Shown: in pieces, positions 27,563 to 36,514 of the stretch
How the letters are laid out: each line of letters starts with the position of its first letter
Numbering within the stretch: the first letter of the stretch is position 1
Assembly: GCA_022843845.1 (NCBI GenBank)
Contig: JALHMW010000018.1
Span: 1-64,000, forward strand
Source: Archangium sp.
Lineage (GTDB): Bacteria; Myxococcota; Myxococcia; Myxococcales; Myxococcaceae
Reading direction: 5' to 3'
DNA: 64,000 nt
Notes under the pieces: model-generated
Databases searched by the model: none
The model's input: the letters and a program-made list of their open reading frames with translations, nothing else
What the model was told of the DNA's origin: nothing
Position numbers and translations under genes: made by a program

Positions 27563-28335
27563 GGTGTCTTCGTGCGGCTGGTGCTCTTCGCGGCGAGCTT
27601 CGCCAGCGGGTGCCGCGGAAACCTCTCGACGAGCTCGGTGGTTCGACCGAGCAGCAAGAGCGCCGAGGGCACGAACGGGTGGTTGGGGTAGCGCATGCAG
27701 AACTCCGACTGCTCGCCTGTCGTTCCTTCTGCTTCGAGCACCAGCAGATCAGCCTCGGCAACCAACTCGAAGAGCATCGACTGCACCGCACGGAACTCCT
27801 CGACTGCTTTCGCCGCCTCTGCGGACGAACTCCCGAACAACTCCGCCAGGTACTTATTCGGTTCCCGGCTGACCATCAGGAGCGCATCGATTTCGTCACG
27901 CAGGGGCGCGGCCTTGTCGATGACGACTGCGGCTGCCCGACGCGCCTCCTCGGCCTTCGTGGCGCGCCACCCTTCATCGAGGTTCGCCTGCCACCGCACC
28001 ACGTTCTCGCAGGGCTCGGCAACGAGCTGCGGCTTCTTCCGAAACACGGAGGAGAGGCGGCGACACTCCTCGACCGAGACACGCCGAAAGAACGTTGCAG
28101 CTGGTGCTGGCGTCCCTTTGACGAGGGATTCCTGTTCGCGGAACACCAGCGCCATCCGAGGACTTGTGAGCCTGGCCGGATTGGCAGCAAGAAAGGCCGC
28201 GAGGGCCGCCTTCTTCTGCGTGACAGAGGTCTGCGGCGAGCGCATCAGCTCGGTCAGCGCATCAAACTCACGTGAGTTCGACTGCGCCGATGCCGAGAGT
28301 CCCACCACCAGGATGGCCACTGCGGTGCGTCTCAT
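27559..28335 (-). CDS. Secreted helical protein of unknown function, downstream of mlaD
   Basis: A 258-residue protein with a clean Sec signal peptide (MRRTAVAILVVGLSASAQ). The mature part is mostly helical with two Cys-containing segments and a C-terminal stretch like a tetratricopeptide helix pair (RYPNHPFVPSALLLLGRTTELVERFP is consistent). It follows mlaD by 28 bases on the same strand and could be the last gene of the lipid-transport operon, where MlaC, the periplasmic lipid carrier, is usually found; however, no MlaC motif is recognised. Its stop codon overlaps that of the convergent giant gene in the sequence CTAG. Confidence 0.65.
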
Positions 28336-28363
28336 GAGGATCCTGACGAGCGAGAGAAGGGCG

Positions 28364-29917
28364 TCACGGCGACGGCAGCAGCGGCAGCAACGACTTCAGA
28401 TCCTGGTCGGTGAAGTACACGCCGGCACCGACGAAGAAGTCGCGCCCCGAGATCAGCTTGTTCGTCAGCGAGTCACGGTTCGGCGCGTTGAGCGCGTCGT
28501 CGATGCCGACGTTCACGTAGACGTGCTCGAACGGCGTGAAGCGAACCGTCGCGCGCAGCCTGGGGAGCGTGAGCTGCTCGACCGAGAAGTTGAACGCGTC
28601 GACCTTCACCACCAGGGCGTCCTCGAGCCAGCGTGAGTAATAGAAGAACTTGATCGGCACGTTGAGATCGAGCCCGACGCCGCCGGTCGACTCGATGATG
28701 CCCAGGCGCAGCGTCAAGAACGAATAGCGCTTGGCGAACATCGCCGAGAACTTCAGCGTTTCTCTCGTGCGCAGCTGTTTCTGCACCGCAGGCTCCCCAG
28801 CCGCGGGCGGGTTGTTCTGGAGGATGATCGTCTCGACGCTGCCGCGCGGATCATCGACGGCCTCGATCAGGTAGTACTTGTCGGGCTTCGGCATCAGCCG
28901 GCCCGAGATGAAGATCTTCGCCGCGCCCTGGTTCACCAGGTAGTCGGTGCGCACGCCGAGCTCGAGCTCCATGCCCGTGAGCCGGCCCGCGAAGTCCGAC
29001 ACGTCTTCGATGGTGTCCGAGAGCTTCTGGCCGAGCCGCTCGTCCGAGAGCAGGGCGCCCACGGTGCCCTTCCCGTCCTTGATGTTCTTCGACACCTCCT
29101 CGACGTTGGCGAGCGTGCGGTCGAGCTTGGCGAGCGTCTCTTTCACGTTGGTGACGCCACCCTGGACCTCGCCCTCGTTCTCCCCGACGACGCGCTTCAC
29201 CGACGCCATCACGTCGCGCACGTCCTTCGAGATCGCGTCGATGTTGGCGACGATGCTCGAGATGCTGGCCTGCTCCTTGGTCGTCATCTTGCGGATGTCG
29301 CCCGAGATGCCCTCGACGTTGTTCAGGATCTGATCGAGGCGGGTCGCGCTGTCGCGAATGGTCTTGTCGACGGCCGCGGTGAGCGTGGTGAGGTTGGCGA
29401 CGATCGACTCGAGTGACGCCTGGCCCTTCTCGCCGCCGAGCACGTTGCGCAGCGACCTCGTCACCTGCTGCACGTCCTGGGCGATCAGCTGAATGCTGCC
29501 CATCACCGCTTCCATTCCCGGCGCGTCGAGCACCGAGACGATCTCTTCGCCGTTGAGAATGGGCGGTTGATCTTCGGTGCCCGGCGCGAGATCGATCAGG
29601 TAGTCGCCCAGCAGCGACTCGGAGCGCTTGGTGAGCGACGCGTTCCGGCGAACGCCGATCTCCTTCTTGATGCGAATCGTCACCTTCGCGCGAAGGCCGA
29701 TCAGCTCGATCGAGATGATCTCTCCGACGGGAATACCGGCGATCTGCACGCGCGACTTCTTGCCGAGGCCGCTGGCGTCCTTGAAGTAGGCGTACACCTC
29801 GACCGCGGCGTCCTGGTCCATGCCTCCCTTCTTCGAGAAGGTGAGGAAGCCGAACAGAATGCCGAGAGCGACGAGGACCAGCAAGCCGACGCGGAAGGGG
29901 GTGAAGACCTTCTTCAC
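28364..29917 (-). CDS. mlaD: MCE-domain lipid-transport protein (MlaD-like)
   Basis: A 517-residue inner-membrane-anchored protein. A membrane helix (about 10-28) is followed by an MCE domain (35-125: VEVYAYFKDASGLGKKSRVQ, AGIPVGEI, then SLLGDYLIDLAPG), the ring-forming module that passes phospholipids between membranes. Residues 140-310 are long helices with heptad spacing (VANLTTLTAAVDKTIRDSAT), and 320-517 is beta-rich and resembles a porin-like or outer-membrane-facing part. It is much longer than E. coli MlaD (183 residues) and closer to the long MCE proteins of delta-proteobacteria and actinobacteria. It is third in the order mlaE-mlaF-mlaD. Confidence 0.9.
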   Translation of the reverse strand: MKKVFTPFRVGLLVLVALGILFGFLTFSKKGGMDQDAAVEVYAYFKDASGLGKKSRVQIAGIPVGEIISIELIGLRAKVTIRIKKEIGVRRNASLTKRSESLLGDYLIDLAPGTEDQPPILNGEEIVSVLDAPGMEAVMGSIQLIAQDVQQVTRSLRNVLGGEKGQASLESIVANLTTLTAAVDKTIRDSATRLDQILNNVEGISGDIRKMTTKEQASISSIVANIDAISKDVRDVMASVKRVVGENEGEVQGGVTNVKETLAKLDRTLANVEEVSKNIKDGKGTVGALLSDERLGQKLSDTIEDVSDFAGRLTGMELELGVRTDYLVNQGAAKIFISGRLMPKPDKYYLIEAVDDPRGSVETIILQNNPPAAGEPAVQKQLRTRETLKFSAMFAKRYSFLTLRLGIIESTGGVGLDLNVPIKFFYYSRWLEDALVVKVDAFNFSVEQLTLPRLRATVRFTPFEHVYVNVGIDDALNAPNRDSLTNKLISGRDFFVGAGVYFTDQDLKSLLPLLPSP

Positions 29918-29980
29918 AAGGCCACCAACCCTAGTCGAGCCGACCCGCCTGTCAGCGGTTTGTTTGCCCGGGCGTGCACG

Positions 29981-30736
29981 TCAGTTCTTTCCGAACCAGG
30001 TCGAGAGGAAGAGCTTCACGGCCGGGTTCTCGGAGTGCCTCAGCTTCGACGGGTGGCCCTGATCGATGATGTGGCCCTGGTAGAGGAAGGCGATGTTGTC
30101 GGCCACCTTGAACGCCGACGCGATGTCGTGGCTGATGACGACGCTGGTGACGCCAAGCTCTTTCTTGGCGTCGAGGATCATCTCGTCGACGTAGTCGGTG
30201 GTGATCGGGTCGAGGCCCGTCGTCGGCTCGTCGTAGAGCACGATCTTCGGCCCCAGCACGATCGCGCGCGCCAGACCCACACGCTTGCGCATGCCGCCCG
30301 AGAGATCGGCCGGGTACTTCTCTTCGACGTTCTTGAGGCCGACGATGCCCAGCTTCTCTTTCACCAACGTGCGGATCTCGTCTTCGGACAGATCTTTGCG
30401 GTGCTCGCGCAGCGGAAACGAGACGTTCTCGAACACCGTCATCGAGTCGAAGAGCGCCGCAGCCTGGAACACCATGCCGAACTTGCGGCGCATGCGCTCG
30501 AGCCCTTGTGGCCCCAGCGGCACGATGTCTTCACCGTCGACGATCACCCGGCCCGAGTCGGGCTTGAGCAGGCCGATCATGTGCTTCATCAGCACCGTCT
30601 TGCCGCTGCCGGAGCCGCCGAGGATCACCAGCGTGCTGCCAGCCGGTACGTCGAGGGTGATGCCCGACAACACCTCGTGCGACCCGAACGACTTATGCAG
30701 GTCGATGATCTGGATGATGGGCTGCGAGGTGGCCAT
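29981..30736 (-). CDS. mlaF: Lipid-transport ABC ATP-binding protein (MlaF-like)
   Basis: A 251-residue ABC ATPase. Walker A GGSGSGKT is at 40-47, the signature motif LSGGMRKRVGLARA near 146, Walker B IVLYDEPTTGLDP near 167, and the switch His in VISHDIA. LSGGMRKRV is the form typical of MlaF/Mkl ATPases. It powers the MlaE permease for phospholipid movement across the envelope. It begins 9 bases after mlaE and is followed by mlaD after 63 bases. Confidence 0.94.
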   Translation of the reverse strand: MATSQPIIQIIDLHKSFGSHEVLSGITLDVPAGSTLVILGGSGSGKTVLMKHMIGLLKPDSGRVIVDGEDIVPLGPQGLERMRRKFGMVFQAAALFDSMTVFENVSFPLREHRKDLSEDEIRTLVKEKLGIVGLKNVEEKYPADLSGGMRKRVGLARAIVLGPKIVLYDEPTTGLDPITTDYVDEMILDAKKELGVTSVVISHDIASAFKVADNIAFLYQGHIIDQGHPSKLRHSENPAVKLFLSTWFGKN

Positions 30737-30745
30737 CGAAGCGCT

Positions 30746-31573
30746 CTAGCTGTGGAGGATGACGCCGACGAAGTAGTCGAGCACGAAGATGCCGAGCGCC
30801 GAGAGGACCATCGCCTCGGTGGTGGCCTGGCCGACGCCCTTGGCGCCGCCGCTCGCGTTGTAGCCCTTGAAGCAGGCGACGAGGCCCACGTAGAGGCCGA
30901 ACACCGCGCCCTTGATGATGCCTTCGGCGATGTCTTCGGGGTCGAGCCACTGCTGCGTGCGCGAGATGAACGTGCCGGCCGTGACGCCCTTCACCGCGAC
31001 CGAGACGAAGTACCCGCCACCGACGCCCATGAGATCGAACACCATCACCAGCAGCGGCACCATGATCAGTCCGGCGAGCACCCGCGGCACCAGCAGGTAC
31101 TGCACCGGGTTGACGGCCATCGTCTCGAGCGCGTCGATCTGCTCGCTGACCCGCATCGTGCCCAGCTCGGTGCACATCGCGCTGCCGGCGCGCATCGTCA
31201 CCATCAACGCGCTGAACACCGGCGCGAGCTCACGGGTGATCGTCAGCGTCACCGTGGGTCCGACCAGGCTCTTGGCGTTGAACATCTCGAAGGCGCGCGC
31301 GCTCTGGTGGGCGAACACCATGCCCGAGAAGATGCCCGTCAACGCGACGATGAGCACCGAGCCCACACCCACGAAGTCGAGCTGGGCCATGAGGTTGGCG
31401 ATTCGAAATGGCGGCCGCACGGCCCAGCGAAGGACGTCGACCAGCAGCGTCGCGAGCCCGCCGATGTCCTCCACCGTCTTGGTGAGCGTGCCCCCGACGG
31501 CCTCGATGGCCTGCACGAACGGGTTCGGGGGCCGTTTGGGAGGAGGCTGAAGCTGGGTGGTGTCCGTCGACAT
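30746..31573 (-). CDS. mlaE: Lipid-transport ABC permease (MlaE-like)
   Basis: A 275-residue permease with an N-terminal amphipathic part and five membrane helices. Family hallmarks are MVFAHQSARAFEMF, the REL-AP motif (ITRELAPVFSALMVTMRAGS) and the ALETMAVNPVQYLLVPRVLA segment. The start at 31573 (MSTDTTQLQ) is taken because the longer frame is low-complexity and overlaps the divergent gene. It is the first gene of the operon, and its promoter lies in the 120 bases shared with the divergent zinc-ribbon gene. mlaB and mlaC are absent nearby. Confidence 0.93.
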   Translation of the reverse strand: MSTDTTQLQPPPKRPPNPFVQAIEAVGGTLTKTVEDIGGLATLLVDVLRWAVRPPFRIANLMAQLDFVGVGSVLIVALTGIFSGMVFAHQSARAFEMFNAKSLVGPTVTLTITRELAPVFSALMVTMRAGSAMCTELGTMRVSEQIDALETMAVNPVQYLLVPRVLAGLIMVPLLVMVFDLMGVGGGYFVSVAVKGVTAGTFISRTQQWLDPEDIAEGIIKGAVFGLYVGLVACFKGYNASGGAKGVGQATTEAMVLSALGIFVLDYFVGVILHS

Positions 31574-31693
31574 GAGGCGCGCGCGACCATAGCCGCTCCG
31601 CAGCGCGCCGCCCGGCTGATTCCTGAACGGTCGGGCGAGGAGCCAGCTTGGGGGCTCTTGCGGCGGCTCGGGGGCGTGGTACTCGGGCGCCCC

Positions 31694-32254
31694 ATGACGC
31701 TCCCGAGTTCGATTCGTGTCGGAGGCGAGGTCGACGCCCACTGCAACAAGTGCGACATGAACCTCGCCCACACGATCCTCGCGATGGTGGGTACGGCCAT
31801 CAAGCGGGTCCAGTGCAACACGTGTCGCTCGCAGCACATGTTCCGCGGGCAACAGCCGTTGGTGAAGGCCACCTCGTTCGCCGCGCCCCGCAAAGCGGCC
31901 AGCACCAGCGCGCCCCGGGCTCCGCGAACGCCGAAGTCAGAGGTCGTCGTCATCGGCTTCGACGAGCAGCTCAAGGGCAAGGACCTGACGAAGGCGAAGA
32001 AGTACTCGATCAGAGACACCTTCAAGGTCGACGACGTGATCGACCACCCGACGTTCGGCTTCGGCATCGTCAGCGCCGTTCGGGTCGACAAGGTCGACAT
32101 CACCTTCAAGTCCGACGTGAAGACGCTCGCGCACGGCAAGGGCGGCGGGGAGCAGAAACCGGCCTTCACCCACCCGAAGGCCGCCGAGGGTGCGCTGGCC
32201 GACAAACCGCCGAGCGACGAGGCGGCCTCTGCCGAGCCGTCACCCGAGAGCTGA
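31694..32254 (+). CDS. Zinc-ribbon protein with CarD-like SH3 domain
   Basis: A 186-residue protein. Residues 10-50 are a treble-clef-like zinc ribbon with C17, C20, C41 and C44 (HCNKC and QCNTC). A basic Ala/Pro/Arg linker (60-85) follows, and residues about 105-155 form an SH3-like barrel with the pattern DDVIDHPTFGFGIVSAV, then VDITFKSDVKTLAHG, as seen in CarD and in UvrD tails. The tail is acidic. Such proteins bind nucleic acid or RNA polymerase in related families, so a transcription- or translation-linked role is plausible. The ATG at 31694 is used; the very long open frame before it runs antisense through the mla genes. Confidence 0.7.
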   Translation: MTLPSSIRVGGEVDAHCNKCDMNLAHTILAMVGTAIKRVQCNTCRSQHMFRGQQPLVKATSFAAPRKAASTSAPRAPRTPKSEVVVIGFDEQLKGKDLTKAKKYSIRDTFKVDDVIDHPTFGFGIVSAVRVDKVDITFKSDVKTLAHGKGGGEQKPAFTHPKAAEGALADKPPSDEAASAEPSPES

Positions 32255-32277
32255 CAGCGTCGATCGACCGAGGGGAC

Positions 32278-33132
32278 TCACGGCGCCGACGGGCGTGACG
32301 CGCTGAGTGCCGCGCGAGCTCTGGTGACGACCGCGAGCACGCCCACCAGCACCGAGCCGACGACGAGCCCGAGAACACCTTCGATTGGCGCAGCCACCAG
32401 ATCAGTCATCGGCTCGAGCCAGGTGCGAATCGGGGCCACGCCATGCCCGATGATTCCTCCGCCCACGAGGAACATCGCCACCGTGCCCGCCACCGACAGC
32501 CCCTTCATCACGCGAGGAGCGATGGCGAGCAGGGCCTGGCCCACGAGCGCGATGAAGCCGCCACGCCGCGTGAGCGCCACGCCCACGTCATCGATCTTCA
32601 CGATGCCCGCGACCAGGCCGTAGACGCCGACGGTCATCAACAAGGCGATCGCGGTCAGCACGAGCACCTGGTTCACCAACGGCGCGTCGGCGACAGTGCC
32701 AAGCGCGATCACGAGAATCTCGGCAGAGAGGATGAAGTCCGTGCGGCTGGCCCCTCGAACGCGCTCCTGCTCGGTCATGGGCGGACGCGTGACGTGAGGC
32801 CTCCGCCAGGCCACGAGCTTCTCAGCGCCTTCGAAGCAGAGGAACGCGCCGCCAATCATCAACAGCGGGTGAACCAGAAAGGGCATGAACGCGCTGATGA
32901 GCAACGCCGCCGGGACAAGCACCGCCTTGTTGATGAAGGAGCGCTTCGCCACGGCCCAGATGACGGGCCACTCGCGATCGGTGCTGACGCCGGCGACCTG
33001 CTCAGCGTTGAGCGCGAGATCATCGCCAAGGACGCCCGCCGTCTTCTTCGTCGCGACCTTCGTCATCGCCGCGACGTCGTCGAGCAGCAGCGCGAGATCG
33101 TCGAAGAGCGTGAAGAGCGAGGCGCCAGCCAT
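32278..33132 (-). CDS. DUF808 (YedI-like) inner-membrane protein
   Basis: A 284-residue polytopic membrane protein. The N-terminus (MAGASLFTLFDDLALLLDDV) and the following AAMTKVATKKTAGVLGDDLA are the signature of the DUF808/YedI family. Several hydrophobic helices follow from residue 65 to the end, with the conserved polar loop RTDFILSAEI. The family's function is unknown. It is the last gene of the nine-gene minus-strand run and starts 26 bases after the pseudouridine synthase gene. A 23-base gap separates its stop from that of the convergent zinc-ribbon gene. Confidence 0.88.
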   Translation of the reverse strand: MAGASLFTLFDDLALLLDDVAAMTKVATKKTAGVLGDDLALNAEQVAGVSTDREWPVIWAVAKRSFINKAVLVPAALLISAFMPFLVHPLLMIGGAFLCFEGAEKLVAWRRPHVTRPPMTEQERVRGASRTDFILSAEILVIALGTVADAPLVNQVLVLTAIALLMTVGVYGLVAGIVKIDDVGVALTRRGGFIALVGQALLAIAPRVMKGLSVAGTVAMFLVGGGIIGHGVAPIRTWLEPMTDLVAAPIEGVLGLVVGSVLVGVLAVVTRARAALSASRPSAP

Positions 33133-33158
33133 GCGAGTCAGTAAACGACGGCGCGCCC

Positions 33159-33851
33159 CTACGCCAGTGTCCTGAGGCGCTCCATCGTCGCGACCAGGTC
33201 TGCCGCGAGCGGCGCCTCGGCCCGAAACCCCAGCGCCTCGAGCTCGATCGACGCGGCATGGAGCGGCGTTCGGCCGAGCACCACCGCGTCACCCTGCCCT
33301 CCCAGATCCTTGTCGAGGAACGGCTGCCGCCGGCCGTACTGGTGATCGACCAACAGCGGATGTCCCTTCGCCATCAGGTGCACGCGGATCTGGTGCTGCC
33401 GCCCGGTGAGCGGCTCGCACTCGACCAGCGTCGCCTTCTTGAACGTCTCGATCGGGCGAACGAGCGTGCGGCTCGGCTTCCCATCGAGGCCGGCGGGCGC
33501 CACCTTCATCTTGCGGCGCCGCCCTTCCATCAGCGGCAGGTTGATGTCGAGCGGCCCCCGCACCACGCCCTGCACCAGCGCGAGGTAGCGCTTCTTCACC
33601 TGGCCCTGCTCGAACGCCATCGAGGCCTTGCGGGTCGTCTCGGCGTCGAGCGCCAGGAGCAGCACGCCCGAGGTGTCACGATCGATGCGATGCACGACGA
33701 AGACCGGCCGCCCCAGTTGCTTCGCCACCGCATCACGAACGCAGTCGCCGTCGATCTGCTCCCCGACGCTGCCGGGGATCACCAGCATGCCCGGCGGTTT
33801 GTCGACGGCGATGAGGCCCTTCGCGCCGACGGGCGTGAGCAGCGACAGCAC
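33159..33851 (-). CDS. RluA-family RNA pseudouridine synthase
   Basis: A 230-residue enzyme that converts uridine to pseudouridine in RNA. The catalytic motif HRIDRDTSG at 54-62 (Asp57) is intact, and the KRYLALV, GRQHQIRVHL and HPLLVD blocks follow in normal order. No S4 domain is present, so it is of the small RluA/TruC-like type; the target base (rRNA or tRNA) cannot be named. It starts 3 bases after the upstream M16 gene ends, so it is in the same operon, although its job looks unrelated. Confidence 0.9.
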   Translation of the reverse strand: MLSLLTPVGAKGLIAVDKPPGMLVIPGSVGEQIDGDCVRDAVAKQLGRPVFVVHRIDRDTSGVLLLALDAETTRKASMAFEQGQVKKRYLALVQGVVRGPLDINLPLMEGRRRKMKVAPAGLDGKPSRTLVRPIETFKKATLVECEPLTGRQHQIRVHLMAKGHPLLVDHQYGRRQPFLDKDLGGQGDAVVLGRTPLHAASIELEALGFRAEAPLAADLVATMERLRTLA

Positions 33852-33854
33852 CGA

Positions 33855-35195
33855 TCACTCCAGCTCGTCGGGCTTCACCACGGTGACGTGGCCGTACTTC
33901 GAGACCTTCGGGGCCAGCGTCTGCGCGTTGCCGACCAGCACGATCACCCGCTTCGCGTCGAAGAGGTGTGTGGCCGCGGCGCGCGCAGCGTCCTTCGCGG
34001 TGACGGCGTTGACGCGATCGCGGTACCCGGTGATCCAGTCCTCGGGCAGGCCGTAGTGCTGCACGTCGGCGATCGAGCCGGCCACCGCTTCGTTCGTCTC
34101 GAGCCGCGACGGGTAGAGCCCCGAGATGTACCGCTTCATGGTGTCGACCTCGAGCGTGGTCGGCCCCTTCGCGCGCATCTTCTTCACCTCGGCGAGCGCG
34201 ACGTCGATCAGCGTGTTGATGCTCTCTGTCTTGGTGAACGAGCCGACCATGAAGGTGCCGGCGTTGCCCATCATGTCGAACGCGCTGTGCGCGCCGTACG
34301 AGAGGCCCCGCTTCACGCGGATCTCGCGAATGAGCCGTGAGGTGAAGCCGCCCCCGAGCACCGCGTTCATCACCGTCAACGGGAAGTGATCGACGTGGCC
34401 GCGTTTCACGCCCTCGGCGCCGATGCGCAGCTGCACCTGCGTCTGCTCGGGCTTGTCGACGATGATCACCTGGCCTGAGCGCTCCGGGCCGGCCCAGTCG
34501 GGCACCTGGGGCGCGAGCTCAGGCCCACCCTTCCAGCCGCCGAAGATCCGGTCGGCCACGGTGGTGATGCGATCGACGTCGATGTCGCCGACCACGTACA
34601 GATGGGCGAGCACCGGCCCGAGCCGCGTCTTGTGGAAGTCGACGAGATCGGCGCGCGTCATCGACTCGATCGACTTCTTCTGACCGAGCGTCTCGTGCCC
34701 GTACGGGTGGGTGCCCCACATCGCCCTGGCCCAGGCGCGCTCAGCCAACGCACCGGGATCGTCGAGCTCGTTCTGCAGCTGCGCGAGCGTGCGACGACGG
34801 GAGAGCTCCAGCTCGGCCTCGGGAAAGTCGGGCCTCAGGAGCAACAGCCCCATCAGCTCCAGCATCGGCTCGAGGTGGCGAGACGGGCAGCTCAACGAGA
34901 GCACCACGTTCTCTTCGTTCGCGTAGCCGCCCATGGCCGCGCCGACGAAGTCGATGGCCTCGCTCAGTTCATCTGCGGTCCGGCCTCCGGCGCCACGACG
35001 GAACAGACGCGCCGCGAAGTCGGCGACGCCCGCGCGCCCGGCGGGATCCCACACGCTGCCACCGCGCATCACGAGTCGAACGGCCACCAACGGGAGCGGT
35101 CCGCGAGGCACCAGGTGCAGCATCAGCCCGTTGCCCAGCTTGCGCTTCTCGTGCGGTGGCAGCTTCAGCGGGCGCAGCTTCAAGGCCGCGGTCAT
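33855..35195 (-). CDS. M16 peptidase homologue lacking the zinc-binding motif
   Basis: A 446-residue protein with the two-lobed M16 fold. The C-terminal half has the conserved GGGFTSRLIREIRVKRGLSYG motif. At the place of the zinc-binding HXXEH the sequence reads FAARLFRRG, so neither His nor Glu is present and it cannot be catalytic alone. Such subunits pair with an active partner, as in mitochondrial processing peptidase and bacterial M16B heterodimers. The active partner is the gene directly upstream, and the two overlap by four bases (ATGA), which supports equal production and complex formation. No signal peptide is visible. Confidence 0.9.
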   Translation of the reverse strand: MTAALKLRPLKLPPHEKRKLGNGLMLHLVPRGPLPLVAVRLVMRGGSVWDPAGRAGVADFAARLFRRGAGGRTADELSEAIDFVGAAMGGYANEENVVLSLSCPSRHLEPMLELMGLLLLRPDFPEAELELSRRRTLAQLQNELDDPGALAERAWARAMWGTHPYGHETLGQKKSIESMTRADLVDFHKTRLGPVLAHLYVVGDIDVDRITTVADRIFGGWKGGPELAPQVPDWAGPERSGQVIIVDKPEQTQVQLRIGAEGVKRGHVDHFPLTVMNAVLGGGFTSRLIREIRVKRGLSYGAHSAFDMMGNAGTFMVGSFTKTESINTLIDVALAEVKKMRAKGPTTLEVDTMKRYISGLYPSRLETNEAVAGSIADVQHYGLPEDWITGYRDRVNAVTAKDAARAAATHLFDAKRVIVLVGNAQTLAPKVSKYGHVTVVKPDELE

Positions 35196-36514
35196 GCCTC
35201 GGCTCCGTTCGTGGGAACGAGGGTCACGACGTTGCGCCGCTCTCGGCCCAGGTACTTCGCGACCACCCGCTTCACGTCTTCCGAGGTGATGCCCTCGTAC
35301 GCCGTCGGGAGCGCGAGGCCACGCCGCCAGTCACCGAGCATCATCTCGTACGTGCCGAGCGCGTGGGCACGGCCGCTGTTCGTCGCCAGCTCGCGCATCA
35401 ACGTGCCCGCGAGGTTGTTCTTCGCCTTCTCGAGCTCTCTCGCGTCGAGGCCGTCCTTCGCGAGGCGCTCCAGCTCGCCGTACAGCGCGGCCTCGGCCTT
35501 CGCGGGGTCGCCGCCAGCTTTCAGCTCGAGGCCGACGGTGAAGGTGCCGGGGTCGAACCGCCAGGTCCAATCGACGTTCACGCCGACGGCGAGCTCGAGC
35601 TCGAACACCAGCTTCTTCGTCAGCCGGCTCGATTGCCCCACCGACAGCGCGTACTGCACGACGTCGAGGATGAAGGTGTCGGGATCGTCACCCTTCGGCC
35701 CACGCCACGCGATCATCAGCGAGTGCGCCTGCGCCGGGTAGTGAACGTTCGCGCGCCGCTCGCCCTTCTGCTCCGGCTCGGCGTCGAGCACGCCAGGCAC
35801 CGCGGGGCCCGCCTTGATGTTCCCGTACGCCTTCCTGATCAGCGCGAGGGCCTGCTTCGGGTCGAAGTCACCGGCGACATAGATGGTCGCGTTGTTCGGC
35901 GCGTAATACGTGCGGAAGTACTCGAGGCAGTCTTCGCGCTTGATGTTCTCGATGTCACCCATCCACCCGATGACGGGCCAGCGGTACGGGTGCGCCTTGT
36001 AGACGAGCGCGCCGAGCTCTTCGTCCATCATGCCGGCGATCTCGTTGTCGACGCGCAGGCGCCGCTCTTCCATGACGACCTGTCGTTCGCTGGCGAGCAT
36101 CTTCGGCGTCACCGCGAGCGAGCGCATGCGATCGCTCTCGAGATCGATCACCTTCTCGAGGGCCTCGGCCATGAAGTCCTCGTAATAGACGGTGAGATCG
36201 TTCGACGTGTACGCGTTCGAGCTGCCGCCGTTGCTCTCGAGCACCTTGTCGAACATGCCCGGGCCGTACTTCTTCGCGCCGTTGAACATCATGTGCTCGA
36301 AGAGGTGGCTGATGCCGGTGATGCCGGGGCGCTCGTTGCGGGCTCCGACCTTGAAGAACGTGTAATAGCTGCAGGTCGGCACGCCGGCGTTCGGCACGAG
36401 TCGAATGCGCAGCCCGTTGGGCAACTTCGCTTCGATGATCGAGTCGGCGATGGCTCCGAGCGCGGGTGGCAGTTTGACGGAAGAGGTCCTGGAGCGGGGG
36501 GTGGCCTTCGGCAT
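35192..36514 (-). CDS. M16 zinc metallopeptidase, active subunit
   Basis: A 440-residue M16 peptidase. The inverted zinc motif HLFEH is at 70-74 (H70 and H74 ligands, E73 catalytic base), and the distal Glu lies in the VVMEERRLRVDNE helix about 75 residues later. The second domain has the expected Arg-containing segment (GQSSRLTKKLVFE). It would degrade peptides in a closed chamber with the inactive homologue encoded next. No signal peptide is evident, so the complex is probably cytoplasmic or uses an unusual export route. Its ATG shares a base with the upstream hydrolase stop (TGATG). The long frame upstream of 36514 is antisense noise. Confidence 0.92.
   Translation of the reverse strand: MPKATPRSRTSSVKLPPALGAIADSIIEAKLPNGLRIRLVPNAGVPTCSYYTFFKVGARNERPGITGISHLFEHMMFNGAKKYGPGMFDKVLESNGGSSNAYTSNDLTVYYEDFMAEALEKVIDLESDRMRSLAVTPKMLASERQVVMEERRLRVDNEIAGMMDEELGALVYKAHPYRWPVIGWMGDIENIKREDCLEYFRTYYAPNNATIYVAGDFDPKQALALIRKAYGNIKAGPAVPGVLDAEPEQKGERRANVHYPAQAHSLMIAWRGPKGDDPDTFILDVVQYALSVGQSSRLTKKLVFELELAVGVNVDWTWRFDPGTFTVGLELKAGGDPAKAEAALYGELERLAKDGLDARELEKAKNNLAGTLMRELATNSGRAHALGTYEMMLGDWRRGLALPTAYEGITSEDVKRVVAKYLGRERRNVVTLVPTNGAEA

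Noticed and set aside
29567..31693. Long N-terminal extension of the zinc-ribbon gene (709 codons)
   Set aside because: It runs antisense through mlaD, mlaF and mlaE, is His/Arg/Asp-rich, and the zinc-ribbon protein has a sensible ATG at 31694.
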